Source: VRUE01 sp963753585 (GTDB taxonomy: Bacteria > Actinomycetota > Thermoleophilia > Solirubrobacterales > 70-9). Taken from it: 64,000 nt of DNA. Positions 16,486 to 25,611 of this stretch are shown here, piece after piece. The translations under genes were made by a program, and so were the position numbers. Positions within the stretch are counted from its first letter, which is position 1; each line of letters begins with the position of its first letter. The DNA lies in NCBI GenBank assembly GCA_963753585.1, contig CAVWCU010000002.1, positions 1 through 64,000 on the forward strand, given 5' to 3'. The notes under the pieces were generated by a model. That model was not told the DNA's origin. It did not search any database and saw only the letters and a program-made list of their open reading frames with translations.

Positions 16486-18016
16486 TCAGCCCGCGATCTT
16501 CTCCTGCGAGCGGTCGGCCCGCACCGCCGGGCGCGAGAACTGCATCGCGCCGTCGTCGATCGGGCCGCGACGGATCGAGCGCAGGTCGAAGACGTAGTTC
16601 TGGCGCAGCTTCCATGGCTCCTTCGAGCCCTGTTTGGGGAACTGGTCGAGCGAGCGCAGGACGTAGCCCGAGGTGAAGTCGAGCAGCGGTGCCTCGGTCA
16701 CGGTCGGGTCGGTGATCTCCGGAACGCTCTTGACATATCCGTGTGCGTCCATGTGGGCGAGCAGGCGGCATACGTACTCGGAGGTGAGGTCGGCCTTCAG
16801 GGTCCAGGAGGCGTTGGTGTAGCCGACGGTGAAGGTGCAGTTGGGAACGCCGCTCAGCATCATTCCCTTGTAGGTCATCTTCTTCGGAACGTCGACCGGC
16901 TCACCGTCGACCACCAGCTCCATGCCACCGAGGAAGAGCAGGTTGAGGCCGGTGGCGGTGACGATCACGTCGGCCTCGAGCTCCTCGCCCGAGTCGAGCG
17001 CGATCCCCTTCTCGGTGAAGGTCTCGATCGTGTCGGTGACGACCGAGGCCCTCCCCTCGCGAATCGCCTTGAAGAGGTCGCCGTTGGGCACCAGGCACAT
17101 ACGCTGGTCCCAGGGGTCGTAGCGGGGGGTGAAGTGCTTGTCGACGTCATATCCGTCGGGCAGCGCCGCCTCCACCCCCTTGCGGATGAACCTCTTCACC
17201 GCCTGCGGGCGGCGGCGGCTGAGCTGGTAGAAGAAGGTCTGCAGGAGGACGTTCTTCCAGCGCACGGTCGCGTAGACCGCCTTGTCGGGGAGCACCCGGC
17301 GCAGGCCCTTGGCGACCGGGTCTTCCGCCGGCAGCGAGGCGATGTAGGTGGGCGAGCGCTGCAGCATCGTCACATGCGCCGCCTTCTCCGCCATCGCCGG
17401 CACCAAGGTGACCGCGGTGGCGCCGCTGCCGATCACGACCACTCGCTTGCCGGCATAGTCGAGGTCCTCGGGCCAGTGCTGGGGGTGGACGATCGGCCCG
17501 CCGAAGCGCTCGGTCCCCTCGAACTCCGGGGGTGAACCCTTCGTCGTAGCGGTAGTAGCCGGGGCACATCCACAGGTAGCCGCAGGTCACCCGCACGGTC
17601 TCGCCGCTGTCGGTCCGCTCGGCCTCGACGGCCCAGCACGCTTCCTCGCTCGACCACTCGGCACGGACGACCCGGTGGCTGAAGCGGATCCTGCGATCGA
17701 TCCCGACCTCCTGCGCCGTCTGGCGCACGTACTCGAGGATCGACTCGCCGTCGGTGATCGTCTTCGCGTGCGTCCACGGCCGGAAGCGATAGCCAAGCGT
17801 GTGCATGTCGGAGTCCGAGCGGATCCCGGGATAGCGGAACAGGTCCCAGGTCCCCCCCAGGTCCTCGCGCGCCTCGAAGATCGCGTAGCTGCGGCCGGGG
17901 AAGGCCTCCTGGAGGTGATGCGCAGCGCCGATGCCGGAAAGCCCGGCACCGACGATCAGCACGTCGAGATGCTCGGTTGGCTGCCCGTTCGCGGTCACGG
18001 ACGGGGATTCTCGCAT
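16486..18016 (-). pseudogene. Flavin-containing (Baeyer-Villiger type) monooxygenase, frameshifted
   Basis: Two frames together make a full FAD/NADPH monooxygenase. The upstream part (from 18016) has the FAD motif VLIVGAGLSGIGAAHHL and EDLGGTWDLFRYPGIRSDSD. The downstream part has the NADPH motif VVVIGSGATAVTLVPAM and VTATGLNLLFLGGM. The join lies at about 17524-17530, where one extra G in a short G/C run breaks the BVMO fingerprint (FxGxxxHxxxWP), which would read FEGTERFGGPIVHPQHWP if the base were removed. The enzyme inserts oxygen into ketones or oxidises soft nucleophiles. Real mutation and sequencing error are both possible. A GTG at 17998 is an alternative start. Confidence 0.85.
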
Positions 18017-18048
18017 GCCGGGCCGTAGCTGGGGGGCCATCCCGGCGC

Positions 18049-21000
18049 CTACTCGAACTCCGCCACCACTCCCTTTGCCCCCGACATCGTCACCAGGCAC
18101 TTGCCTTCGGGTTCTGAGTCGCAGCCGCTCCAACCGCCAAAGGTCGAGCCTTTGCCGGGGGTCGGGACGAGCAGTTCGATCACTTCGCCCTGGTAGTAGG
18201 CGGCTGCCTGGGTCGAGCAGGTGGCACCGCAGTTGATCCCGGCCTGTTTGGCCTTGACCGTGCCCTGACCGCCACCTGTCTTGGTGATCGTCAGCAGGTG
18301 CTTGGCGTCTTCGGCGAATTTGGCGGAGACCTCATGGTCTTCGCCCATCGTCGGTTCGCAGGGGTCGGTGCCGCTGCAGTCGCCGAGCCATTCGACGAAG
18401 TGGAAGTGCTTGGCCGGGGTCTGCTTGAGCGTGACCTGGGTGCCCTCTTTGAAGGAGGCGGAGGTCTCTGAGCAGTTATTGAGGCAGAGGACCCCTCCCG
18501 GGGAGCTCTGCACCTTGCCCAGGCCCGATCCGGGGGCCTTTGATACCTCAAGGGCGTGGGTGGTCGTGAAGGTGGCTTTGACCGTCTTTGCTTCGCTCAT
18601 CGTCAGCGTGCACTGGCGGCCGTGGACGCCGCCCGAGTCGCAGCCTTTCCAGCTGTAGAAGATCGAGCCGGGGTCGGCGGTGGCGGTCAAGACGACGACG
18701 GTGCCTTCGGGGTATTGCTCTGTGCAGACCGGGTCGCAGGCGATCAGGCCTTGGTCGGCGGTTACCGTGCCCGAGCCGGTGCCTTCGACGTCGACCGAGA
18801 GGAGGAATTCGGGGGTGGTTGATTCGGGGTCGAAGTTGGCGGTGACCGATTTGGCTGTGCTCATCGTCACTTCGCAGGTGCCGGTGCCTGTGCAGGCACC
18901 GGAGAAGCCGGTGAACTCAGAGCCTGGGTCTGGGTCTGGGCTGAGCGTGACCACGGTGTTGTGGTCATAGAGCTCGTCGCATTCCGAGCCGCAGTCGATC
19001 CCCGGTGGGGAGCTGGTCACTTTGCCGGTGCCCGAGCCGGTTTTCGATACCGAGAGCAGATGTTGTTCGAGGTCGAAGGTGGCGGTGACTTCCTTGGCTT
19101 CGTCCATCGAGACGAGGCATTTGTTTTCGCCGTCGACGGAGTCACAGCCGCTCCAGACGACGGGTTTGCTGTTGGCGCCCGGGGATCCCGTCAGGGTTAC
19201 CGGGGTGCCTTCCTCGAAGTCGGCTTCGCAGGTTGCCCCGCAGCTGATGCCCGAGGGGGAGCTGGTGACGGTGCCGGTGCCTGAGCCTGCGAGGTTGACT
19301 TTGAGGGTGGATTCTTCGGGTCCCTCGACCTCGGGATACTCCAGCGGCCCAAACGCGCTCACGTCATAGGGCTGCACCACGTCGTCGGGGCCGTCCCAGG
19401 CGACGTAGGCGATGCCGTTGGAGGGATAGGTGTCCGCGCAGGTGGGCGTCGTGGATTCGGTCAGGTCGTGCAGGGCGCAGCTGTTGTCGATCGCGAGCCG
19501 GTAGCCGCCGCTGTCGAAGGAGAAGGTGCCGAACTCCGCCAGGCAGGCTCCGGCGGCGTCGTGCTCGCGAGCCGCGGCGCCGGGCTGGTTGTTGGCGTAC
19601 TCGATGAAGTGGCCGTTGGACTGGTCGACGGCGATCCTCGGGCTGCCGCCCCAGTCGCCGCTGGGACAGCCGCCGCCGCCTTTGACTTCGCGGATCAGCT
19701 CTGCGTCCAGGGGTACTGTGCCGCACTTGAGGACGTAGACGCGTTCGGGGCCAGCCGAGACGTAGACGTTGCCGTTCTTGCCATAGACGTCGATGTCGAG
19801 CCGGCCGGTTTCGAGGCCGAGGCCGGAGCCGCATTCCCCTACCGCTGTCGAGCCCCCCGAGGGCGGGCCGAACTCGCGGATGACCGGGACGAAGGAGCTG
19901 TTGCCGAGGACGAAGACGTGGTCGTTGGCGGGGTTGACCGCCACCCCCTGCAGCCCCGCAGCGGTGAGGAGCGACGGTGCCTGGCGGCCGTAGGTGGTAG
20001 CTCCGGTGGGCGGGTAGGAGGAGGGGGAGTAGTAGGTCATCTGCGGCGTTCCGGTGGTGTCCACCACGTAGACGTGCCCGCTGCAGTCGACAGCCAGGTC
20101 GAGGGGGGCGTTGGCCTCGGTGAAGCTGGTCACTTCGCTCCCGGCGGGGGAGTAGACGCGGACCGAGGACTGGGCGGCGACGTAGACGTAGCCCTCGCAG
20201 TCGGTGGCCACCGCCCTGGCGTCCGACAGGACCTTGGAGAACGGCTCGATCAACGGTGGGCGGGAGGGCTCGAGCACGGGGGCGAAGGCGAGGAGCGCGG
20301 CGCCAGCTTCTTTGCCCGTGCTCACGTAGAGGGTGCCGTCGTTGGCGCCGCCGGAGCGCTCGACCGCGACCTGGGTCGGCTCGCCGTCCTCGGAGAGGCC
20401 CGCGGCGGTGATCTGGGCGAAGAGCTCGCCGGTGGTGTCGAACTCGTAGATGGCGTCGTTGCCGGCGTCGTGGAGGAAGAGGTGCCCCTGGGTGCAGGCC
20501 TGGTCCAGCCCACCGACCTGGACCTGGATGCAGCCTTTGCTGGGGGTGTCTTCGTTGCCGGGGTCGGCGGCGAGGTAGGCGCCGGCCGCGCCGAAGCTGA
20601 ATTCCTGCTCGGCGGTGCCGGGGTTGCCGTCGTGGTCGACCCCGGTGATCGTCTTGCGCAGTTTGAGGGCGGTCGCGCTCGCCGGGCCGCTGTAGAGCTC
20701 GACCTCGTCGCCGGCGCCCACGGCGACGGCGAGGTTGAGCCGCAGGTTGCCCACCAGGGAGTTGGCGTTGGTGTAGGCGGCTACGCCGGTGGCTTCTGTG
20801 AGCTGGCCTTCGAGGGCGCGGCCGCTCCAGCCCGCGGCCGTGGTCGAGGCCGTCACGGCGGCCCCGCCGGGCCCAAGCGAGGAGATCGCTTCGATCTGGG
20901 GGACGTCGGTGGCGGCGTAGGCGCCGCCGAAGCCGACGGCATAGCTGCGCGAAGCGAAGGTCGGCGTGCCGTTGAAGAAGACCGAGACGTCGCCGGGGGC

Positions 21001-22572
21001 GATGTTGGCGAGGGCCTCGAGGGCCTCCTGAACGCTGTCCACCGGGCCGCCGGGTTCGCTGGCTTTGGCGTTGAAGGCGATCGGGGCGGTTTCTTCGCCT
21101 CCGAATTTGAGTTTGTAGGTGCCCGAGAGCGCGTTGGTGACATTGACCCCCTGGGTCTCGCCGGTGCCGACCCCGCCCGAGGTCGGGGTCGACGTGCCGA
21201 GGCCGGCGCCGCTGGTGATGCGGCTTACGCTGGCGGTCCCGGTGAGGGCCGAGACGTCCCTGGTCATCACCGGGACGTCGGTGGTCGCGTAGGCGCCTTC
21301 GAAGTGGACGAGGTAGGGCCTCGTTCCTTCGGCGTCGCCCGGTCCGCCCACTACCGAGACGTCGCCGGGGGCGATGTTGGCGAGGGCTTCGAGCGCAGCT
21401 TTCAGTTCGGCCGCCGTGGCGTTGAAGGGGATCGGGGCGGTTTCCTGGCCTTCGAATTTGAGTTTGTAGGTGCCGCCGGTGGCCGAGACGGTGAGCGTCT
21501 GGAACTGCGAGGCGCTTGCCACGGCGGCGCTGCCGCCGGCCAGCCCGCCGGCGATGCTCGACATCGTCCCGACGTTGGTGGCCGCGTAGGCGCCTTCGAA
21601 GGTGACGAGGTAGGGTTTCGTCCCGCCGGTGTCGCCCGGTCCGCCCACCACCGAGACGTCGCCGGGGGCGATGTTGGCGAGGGCCTCGAGCGCCTCCTGA
21701 ACGCTGTCTACCGGACCGCCGGGGGCGCTGGCGGGGGCATTGAAGGCGATCGCGGCGGTTTCTTCGCCTTCGAATTTGAGTTTGTAGGTGCCGGTGGTTG
21801 CGTTGACGGTGACTTTCTGGATCTCGTTGCCCTGCAGCGAGGAGATGGCTTCGAGCTGCGCCACGTCGGTGTAGCCGAGTGTGCCTACGAAGGTGACTCG
21901 CTTCGAGTTGGAGATCGAGATCTCGCCGGGGCCGATCGTGCTCAGCGCTTCCAGCGCGGCCTTGACTTCGGCCGCCGTGGCGTTGAAGGGGATCGGGGCT
22001 GTCTCCTGGCCTTCGAATTTGAGTTTGTAGGTGCCGCCGGTGGCACCGGAGACGCTCACCTGCTGGGCCTCGCTGCGGTAGACGGCGACGTGGTCGCCCT
22101 CGGCGACGAAGAGGCGGTCGTCGCTGCGGTCGATCGCGATGCCCTCGGCGTCGCCGCCGGCGTCGATCGTCGCTGCGGGGCTGAAGGTGGGGGTGCCCGA
22201 GAGGGGGAAGGCGTCCGGGCCGTAGGCGACCACGTTGCCGGTGGCGCGCTCGGAGACCAGGAGGATGCCTTTGGAGTTGACGGCGAGGCCGCAGGGCTCG
22301 TTGGCGTTGGCGATCTCGGCGATCGGGGTGTCGTGGTCGCCGGGGGCGTAGACCTTGATCTTGCCCTCTCCGGCGCTGGAGGCGTAGACGTTGCCCTCGG
22401 AGTCGACGGCGGCGCCGCAGGCGTGGTTGAGGCCCTCGACGTCGAGGTCGGGGGTGGGGAGATGGGCGGGGGCGGCGAAGGCGGAGGGGGCGAGGGCGAG
22501 GAGGGCGGTGGCGAGGGCGAGGGCGAGGAGCGCTGCCTTTGCGCTTCTTCGGTGGCCTTTGCTTCGTCCCAT
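18049..22572 (-). CDS. Large secreted NHL/beta-propeller and InlB-B-like repeat protein
   Basis: A 1,507-aa exported protein of unknown function. Residues 1-33 are a Sec signal. Next come NHL/six-bladed propeller-like repeats (ACGAAVDSEGNVYASSAGEG, CGLAVNSKGILLVSERATG, AEGIAIDRSDDRLFVAEG). Four or five copies of an 80-110-residue module follow, each with GTYKLKFEGxETAPIxFNA and ALEALANIAPGDVSV, then more propeller blades. The C-terminus has five or six divergent InlB-B-type repeats of the form GTGxVTSSPxGIxCGxxC...F..W.GCDS...C.VTM..AK.VTA.F, each with paired cysteines. It ends without a sorting motif or membrane anchor. The layout suggests a cell-surface or matrix protein; two other window proteins share modules. 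Confidence 0.8.
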   Translation of the reverse strand: MGRSKGHRRSAKAALLALALATALLALAPSAFAAPAHLPTPDLDVEGLNHACGAAVDSEGNVYASSAGEGKIKVYAPGDHDTPIAEIANANEPCGLAVNSKGILLVSERATGNVVAYGPDAFPLSGTPTFSPAATIDAGGDAEGIAIDRSDDRLFVAEGDHVAVYRSEAQQVSVSGATGGTYKLKFEGQETAPIPFNATAAEVKAALEALSTIGPGEISISNSKRVTFVGTLGYTDVAQLEAISSLQGNEIQKVTVNATTGTYKLKFEGEETAAIAFNAPASAPGGPVDSVQEALEALANIAPGDVSVVGGPGDTGGTKPYLVTFEGAYAATNVGTMSSIAGGLAGGSAAVASASQFQTLTVSATGGTYKLKFEGQETAPIPFNATAAELKAALEALANIAPGDVSVVGGPGDAEGTRPYLVHFEGAYATTDVPVMTRDVSALTGTASVSRITSGAGLGTSTPTSGGVGTGETQGVNVTNALSGTYKLKFGGEETAPIAFNAKASEPGGPVDSVQEALEALANIAPGDVSVFFNGTPTFASRSYAVGFGGAYAATDVPQIEAISSLGPGGAAVTASTTAAGWSGRALEGQLTEATGVAAYTNANSLVGNLRLNLAVAVGAGDEVELYSGPASATALKLRKTITGVDHDGNPGTAEQEFSFGAAGAYLAADPGNEDTPSKGCIQVQVGGLDQACTQGHLFLHDAGNDAIYEFDTTGELFAQITAAGLSEDGEPTQVAVERSGGANDGTLYVSTGKEAGAALLAFAPVLEPSRPPLIEPFSKVLSDARAVATDCEGYVYVAAQSSVRVYSPAGSEVTSFTEANAPLDLAVDCSGHVYVVDTTGTPQMTYYSPSSYPPTGATTYGRQAPSLLTAAGLQGVAVNPANDHVFVLGNSSFVPVIREFGPPSGGSTAVGECGSGLGLETGRLDIDVYGKNGNVYVSAGPERVYVLKCGTVPLDAELIREVKGGGGCPSGDWGGSPRIAVDQSNGHFIEYANNQPGAAAREHDAAGACLAEFGTFSFDSGGYRLAIDNSCALHDLTESTTPTCADTYPSNGIAYVAWDGPDDVVQPYDVSAFGPLEYPEVEGPEESTLKVNLAGSGTGTVTSSPSGISCGATCEADFEEGTPVTLTGSPGANSKPVVWSGCDSVDGENKCLVSMDEAKEVTATFDLEQHLLSVSKTGSGTGKVTSSPPGIDCGSECDELYDHNTVVTLSPDPDPGSEFTGFSGACTGTGTCEVTMSTAKSVTANFDPESTTPEFLLSVDVEGTGSGTVTADQGLIACDPVCTEQYPEGTVVVLTATADPGSIFYSWKGCDSGGVHGRQCTLTMSEAKTVKATFTTTHALEVSKAPGSGLGKVQSSPGGVLCLNNCSETSASFKEGTQVTLKQTPAKHFHFVEWLGDCSGTDPCEPTMGEDHEVSAKFAEDAKHLLTITKTGGGQGTVKAKQAGINCGATCSTQAAAYYQGEVIELLVPTPGKGSTFGGWSGCDSEPEGKCLVTMSGAKGVVAEFE
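20985..22060. repeat. Degenerate tandem DNA repeats encoding a 80-110-residue module
   Basis: Within the large secreted-protein gene, near-identical blocks recur: GAATTTGAGTTTGTAGGTGCC at about 21102, 21453, 21773 and 22015, and GTCGCCGGGGGCGATGTTGG at about 20990, 21360 and 21658. Spacing is 240-350 bases. The DNA identity is higher than protein selection alone would need, pointing to recent intragenic duplication. Such tracts can recombine to change repeat number. Confidence 0.7.
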
Positions 22573-22626
22573 CTCTCTCGTTCCCCCCTGTAGTCCCTGT
22601 GTGTCTTGGTGCCCTTGGAGGCCGCT

Positions 22627-22654
22627 GCCCCGGGAGCCGGTTGGCTCCCGGGGC
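22627..22654 (-). terminator. Stem-loop between the two large secreted-protein genes
   Basis: A perfect 12-bp GC-rich stem (22627-22638 with 22643-22654) and a 4-base loop lie 40 bases downstream of the stop of the 22695-24941 gene and upstream of the 18049-22572 gene. No clear T-run follows on the minus strand. It probably ends or attenuates the upstream transcript. Confidence 0.5.
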
Positions 22655-22694
22655 TTTGGCCTTGCTTCTAGGTGGCGTTAGTAGCTATCGCCCC

Positions 22695-24941
22695 CTAGTT
22701 GAATCCGACCGTGACTTCTTTGGCTTCGCTCATGGTCACGACGCAGGGCGTCGCCGCGGTGCCGGAGCAGGCTCCGCCCCAGTTGCCGAGGGTCGAGCCT
22801 TTGCCCGCCTGCACGGTGGCAGTCAGGGTGACCGTGGTGCCTTTGTAGAAGTAGGCGGAGTTGGAGCTGCAGGTGTAGCTGCAGTTGATCCCCGCCGGGC
22901 TGCTCTTCACGGTGCCCTGGCCGTTGCCGGACTTGGCCACGGTGAGCGTTTCTCTATCGAGTTCGGCGAACTCGGCCTCGACCGTCTGGTCTTCGGTCAG
23001 ACCCGACAGCGTGCACGGCCCTTTGGGGCCTTCGGGGAGCGTGCAGCTGGCCGGGCTGGCGCTCCAGCCGACGAATTCGGAGTTCTTCACATACGGCTTG
23101 GCTTTGAGGGTCACCGTTTTGGACGCCAGGAAGGCGGCGGTGGCCTCGGTGCAGGTATTGCCGCAGGTGACGCCGCTGATCGAGCCGGTGCCGTCGCCCG
23201 CCTTTTCCACGGTTACGTCGTTGGCCGGTTCGAACTTGGCTTTGACCGTCTTGGCGGCGTCCATCGTCACTTTGCACTGGCGCCCCTGGGCCCCGCCCGA
23301 TTCGCAGCCTTTCCAGCTGACGAAGAGGGATTCGGAGTCGGGGGAGGCGGTCAGGGTGACTTGGGTGTTTTTGATGAACTCGGCTGAGCAGGTGCCGCCG
23401 CATTCGATCCCCGCGGGGCTCGAGACGACCGTGCCGTCACCGTTGCCTTCCGTTTTAGTCACCGTGAGCTCGGCGCTTTCGATCCCGAGGCCGAACTTGC
23501 CGATCGCCGGGGTCGAGGGGAAGAGCGGGTCACCCGCAACCGTGAACCAGAGGCTGCTGTCGGGGCCGCGCGCAACAGTGCCCCCCTTGCCGGTCGATAT
23601 CGGCGTCGGCGTCAGCGTTTTCGGCGCCAGCGGGAAGCTGGTGGATGTGCCTGATGGTTCGATACGAAAGAGCCTCACGGGCAACGCTGCAATGGCCTGC
23701 GTGATCACGCAGGTCGGTGCGGTACCGGTGAGCCCGCTGGGGTTACAGCCGAGCATCGCCACGTCGGTGCGGGCGAATTTGCCTTCGAATTCTATCGTTC
23801 GTGTGGTTGTGGAGAGACTAGTGGTGCCGCCTGGGAGGCCTTTGACGTTTGCGACGCCGCCGATACACGTTAGGGCTCCCAGTTTTTCTTCGACGGTTGC
23901 TTCGGAAGCGTTGTAGGCAATCGGTTCGGTTTCTTCACCCCCGCCAGGGCAGCTGAGTTTGAAGGTGCCACCGAGATTATTTTCACTGGTGGGGTTGACT
24001 TTGATCGTGAGCGTCTGCCTCTCGTTTTTGCCGGTCGCTTCCTTGGCCCAGACGTTGCCGTCGGCGCCGGTGACGAACCCGGTCAGGAAGACCGTCCCTG
24101 CCGCGTAGTAGGTCACAACGCCTGCGGTGGTGATGGCGCCGACCTGTCTTGCTGGTCCGGTGGCCGCCGCGGCGAACCAGATTCTTCCGTCGGAGCCGAA
24201 GGTGATCGAGCTGGGGCGGTTCGTGCTGTTGCCGAGAACCGGGAACTCGGTTATCGCCCCGGCGGGCGTGATCTTGCCGATCGCCTCATTTCCAGTTTCC
24301 GTGGCACAGTCGCCGAACCAGACGTTGCCGTCGGGGCCGGGGATGATCGAACAGGGTTCGGCTTCGGTGTTGAGGCCGGCGGTGAATTCGGTCACGACGC
24401 CGGCGGGGGTGACGCGAGCGATTCCGTTGAGGCCCAGCGTGAGCCAGAGGTTGCCGTCGGGGCCGGCCGTTATGAAGCTGGCCTCGGTGGCCAGCGTCGA
24501 CATGCCGGGCACTGTGAACTCCTGGAGGCTGGTCGTCGGTGCAGCGGGATCGATGTAACCGACTTTTTCGGAGCCGGTCTCGGTGAACCAGATGTTGCCG
24601 TCGGGGCCGGCTGTGATCGAGAACGCGTTGCCGGCGAGGCCGGGACTGTACTCGGTCACAACGCCCGCGGGAGTGACTTTGCCGATTTTGGTCGAGCCGT
24701 CGTTGGTGTACCAGACGTTGCCGTCGGGGCCTTTGGTGAGCGTGAGCGGCTGCGTCGGCTGCGTCGGTGCGAAGAATTCTTCTTGTTCGCCGAGACCCAA
24801 CGCCGAGGCGCTGCCCGGCAGGGCCAAGACCAGCACCGCGATCAGGGCCACGGGGACGCCGATTCGCGTGCGCAGCCGTTTGAGATTCATCGGTTTCGAC
24901 CTGGCCCTGGCTTCCGGTGCCTGCTTCGACGTGCCTCTCAC
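22695..24941 (-). CDS. Secreted Vgb-like propeller protein with InlB-B-like repeats
   Basis: A 748-aa exported protein. After a Sec signal (VPVALIAVLVLALPGSASA) come about seven streptogramin-lyase/Vgb-like propeller blades with the phrase GPDGNVWYTN or GPDGNIWFTE followed by IGKVTPAGVVTE. The catalytic His residues of true virginiamycin B lyase are not evident, so enzyme activity should not be assumed. One copy of the FKLSCPGGGEETEPIAYNA module follows, then four divergent InlB-B-like repeats with paired cysteines. I chose the GTG at 24941 because AAGGAGAGAG lies just upstream; the ATG at 24890 is the alternative and gives a cleaner signal peptide. It is clearly a paralogue in design of the 1,507-aa neighbour. 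Confidence 0.8.
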   Translation of the reverse strand: MRGTSKQAPEARARSKPMNLKRLRTRIGVPVALIAVLVLALPGSASALGLGEQEEFFAPTQPTQPLTLTKGPDGNVWYTNDGSTKIGKVTPAGVVTEYSPGLAGNAFSITAGPDGNIWFTETGSEKVGYIDPAAPTTSLQEFTVPGMSTLATEASFITAGPDGNLWLTLGLNGIARVTPAGVVTEFTAGLNTEAEPCSIIPGPDGNVWFGDCATETGNEAIGKITPAGAITEFPVLGNSTNRPSSITFGSDGRIWFAAAATGPARQVGAITTAGVVTYYAAGTVFLTGFVTGADGNVWAKEATGKNERQTLTIKVNPTSENNLGGTFKLSCPGGGEETEPIAYNASEATVEEKLGALTCIGGVANVKGLPGGTTSLSTTTRTIEFEGKFARTDVAMLGCNPSGLTGTAPTCVITQAIAALPVRLFRIEPSGTSTSFPLAPKTLTPTPISTGKGGTVARGPDSSLWFTVAGDPLFPSTPAIGKFGLGIESAELTVTKTEGNGDGTVVSSPAGIECGGTCSAEFIKNTQVTLTASPDSESLFVSWKGCESGGAQGRQCKVTMDAAKTVKAKFEPANDVTVEKAGDGTGSISGVTCGNTCTEATAAFLASKTVTLKAKPYVKNSEFVGWSASPASCTLPEGPKGPCTLSGLTEDQTVEAEFAELDRETLTVAKSGNGQGTVKSSPAGINCSYTCSSNSAYFYKGTTVTLTATVQAGKGSTLGNWGGACSGTAATPCVVTMSEAKEVTVGFN

Positions 24942-25174
24942 TTGCTCTCTCCTTGTCCCTGAGCCCCTGCCGGCCGCTCCCAGCGGCCTCGGCGACTCGG
25001 TTTTCCCTGTGGGTTCTCCCGTACATGCCCAGTGAGGGCACGACGAAGGCAGAATACCGTGTCGTACCGAAATTGCAAGCTCGGGTTTCTCACTAATGCC
25101 GCGAAAGTTCCTCGCCTCGGCATGCCGAAGCCATTTCGTCATGGGAGAAATGCAGGAGGAAGGCCGGGGCGAAG

Positions 25175-25609
25175 CTAGGGCTTGACGACCCGGAAGATGA
25201 TCTTCTTGTGCTTGGTGCGGGGTTCGCCACCGGTGGGCGAGAAGGTGAATTTGACTTTGATCCGCAGCTGGCGGCCTTTGGCTTTTTTGAGCTCGGCCAT
25301 GCCTTTGGCGTTGAGCTCGAGTTTGAGCGTGAAGCTGCCGGCGGATTTGCCCGTCGCTTTGGCCGTTTTCATCAGGTCGGCGGTGGCGGTGAAGAGGCCG
25401 CCGCTGGAGACCCTGACCCTGATCGTGACGACGCCGGTCGAGGGGTGCTTGACCTTGCCCAGGTTGAACTTGTTGGACGGCAGAGGGGTGCAGTAGGGCG
25501 GCGTGCCGGTCTGCCCTTTGGGGCATCCGGCGGCAGAGGAGGCGGCGGGCAGCGCAAGCGCGATGACGGCAAGCGCCCCTGCAAACAGAAGAAGCAGTCT
25601 GTTTCTCAC
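25175..25609 (-). CDS. Small secreted protein of unknown function
   Basis: A 144-aa protein with a Sec signal (about residues 1-27, LLLLFAGALAVIALALPAASSAAG), a short segment with two cysteines (GCPKGQTGTPPYCTPLP), and a Lys-rich beta-type domain: VVTIRVRVSSGG, SFTLKLELNAKG, RQLRIKVKFTFSPTGG, KKIIFRVVKP. The alternating strands suggest an immunoglobulin-like fold similar to the C-terminal beta domains of other Thermoleophilia surface proteins. I do not recognise a named family. It ends 233 bases upstream of the start of the next secreted protein gene and begins three bases after the glycosidase-like gene stop, so the latter pair may be co-transcribed. Confidence 0.7.
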   Translation of the reverse strand: MRNRLLLLFAGALAVIALALPAASSAAGCPKGQTGTPPYCTPLPSNKFNLGKVKHPSTGVVTIRVRVSSGGLFTATADLMKTAKATGKSAGSFTLKLELNAKGMAELKKAKGRQLRIKVKFTFSPTGGEPRTKHKKIIFRVVKP

Positions 25610-25611
25610 TA

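Noticed and set aside
20985..22060. Repeat tract considered as a CRISPR array
   Set aside because: Repeat spacing is 240-350 bases, the repeats are coding and in frame, and no cas gene is nearby.
19468..22593. Very long open frame on the plus strand opposite the 1,507-aa gene
   Set aside because: It is a GC-rich shadow of the repeat protein. It has no recognisable domain or signal, and the minus-strand frame has a signal peptide and clear repeats.
22695..24941. Functional virginiamycin B lyase (streptogramin resistance)
   Set aside because: The propeller phrases match, but the lyase catalytic His residues are not evident and the protein continues into surface repeats.
24942..25174. Possible riboswitch or small RNA in the gap between two secreted-protein genes
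   Set aside because: No recognised riboswitch core or convincing conserved stem; the region probably holds only a promoter for the downstream gene.
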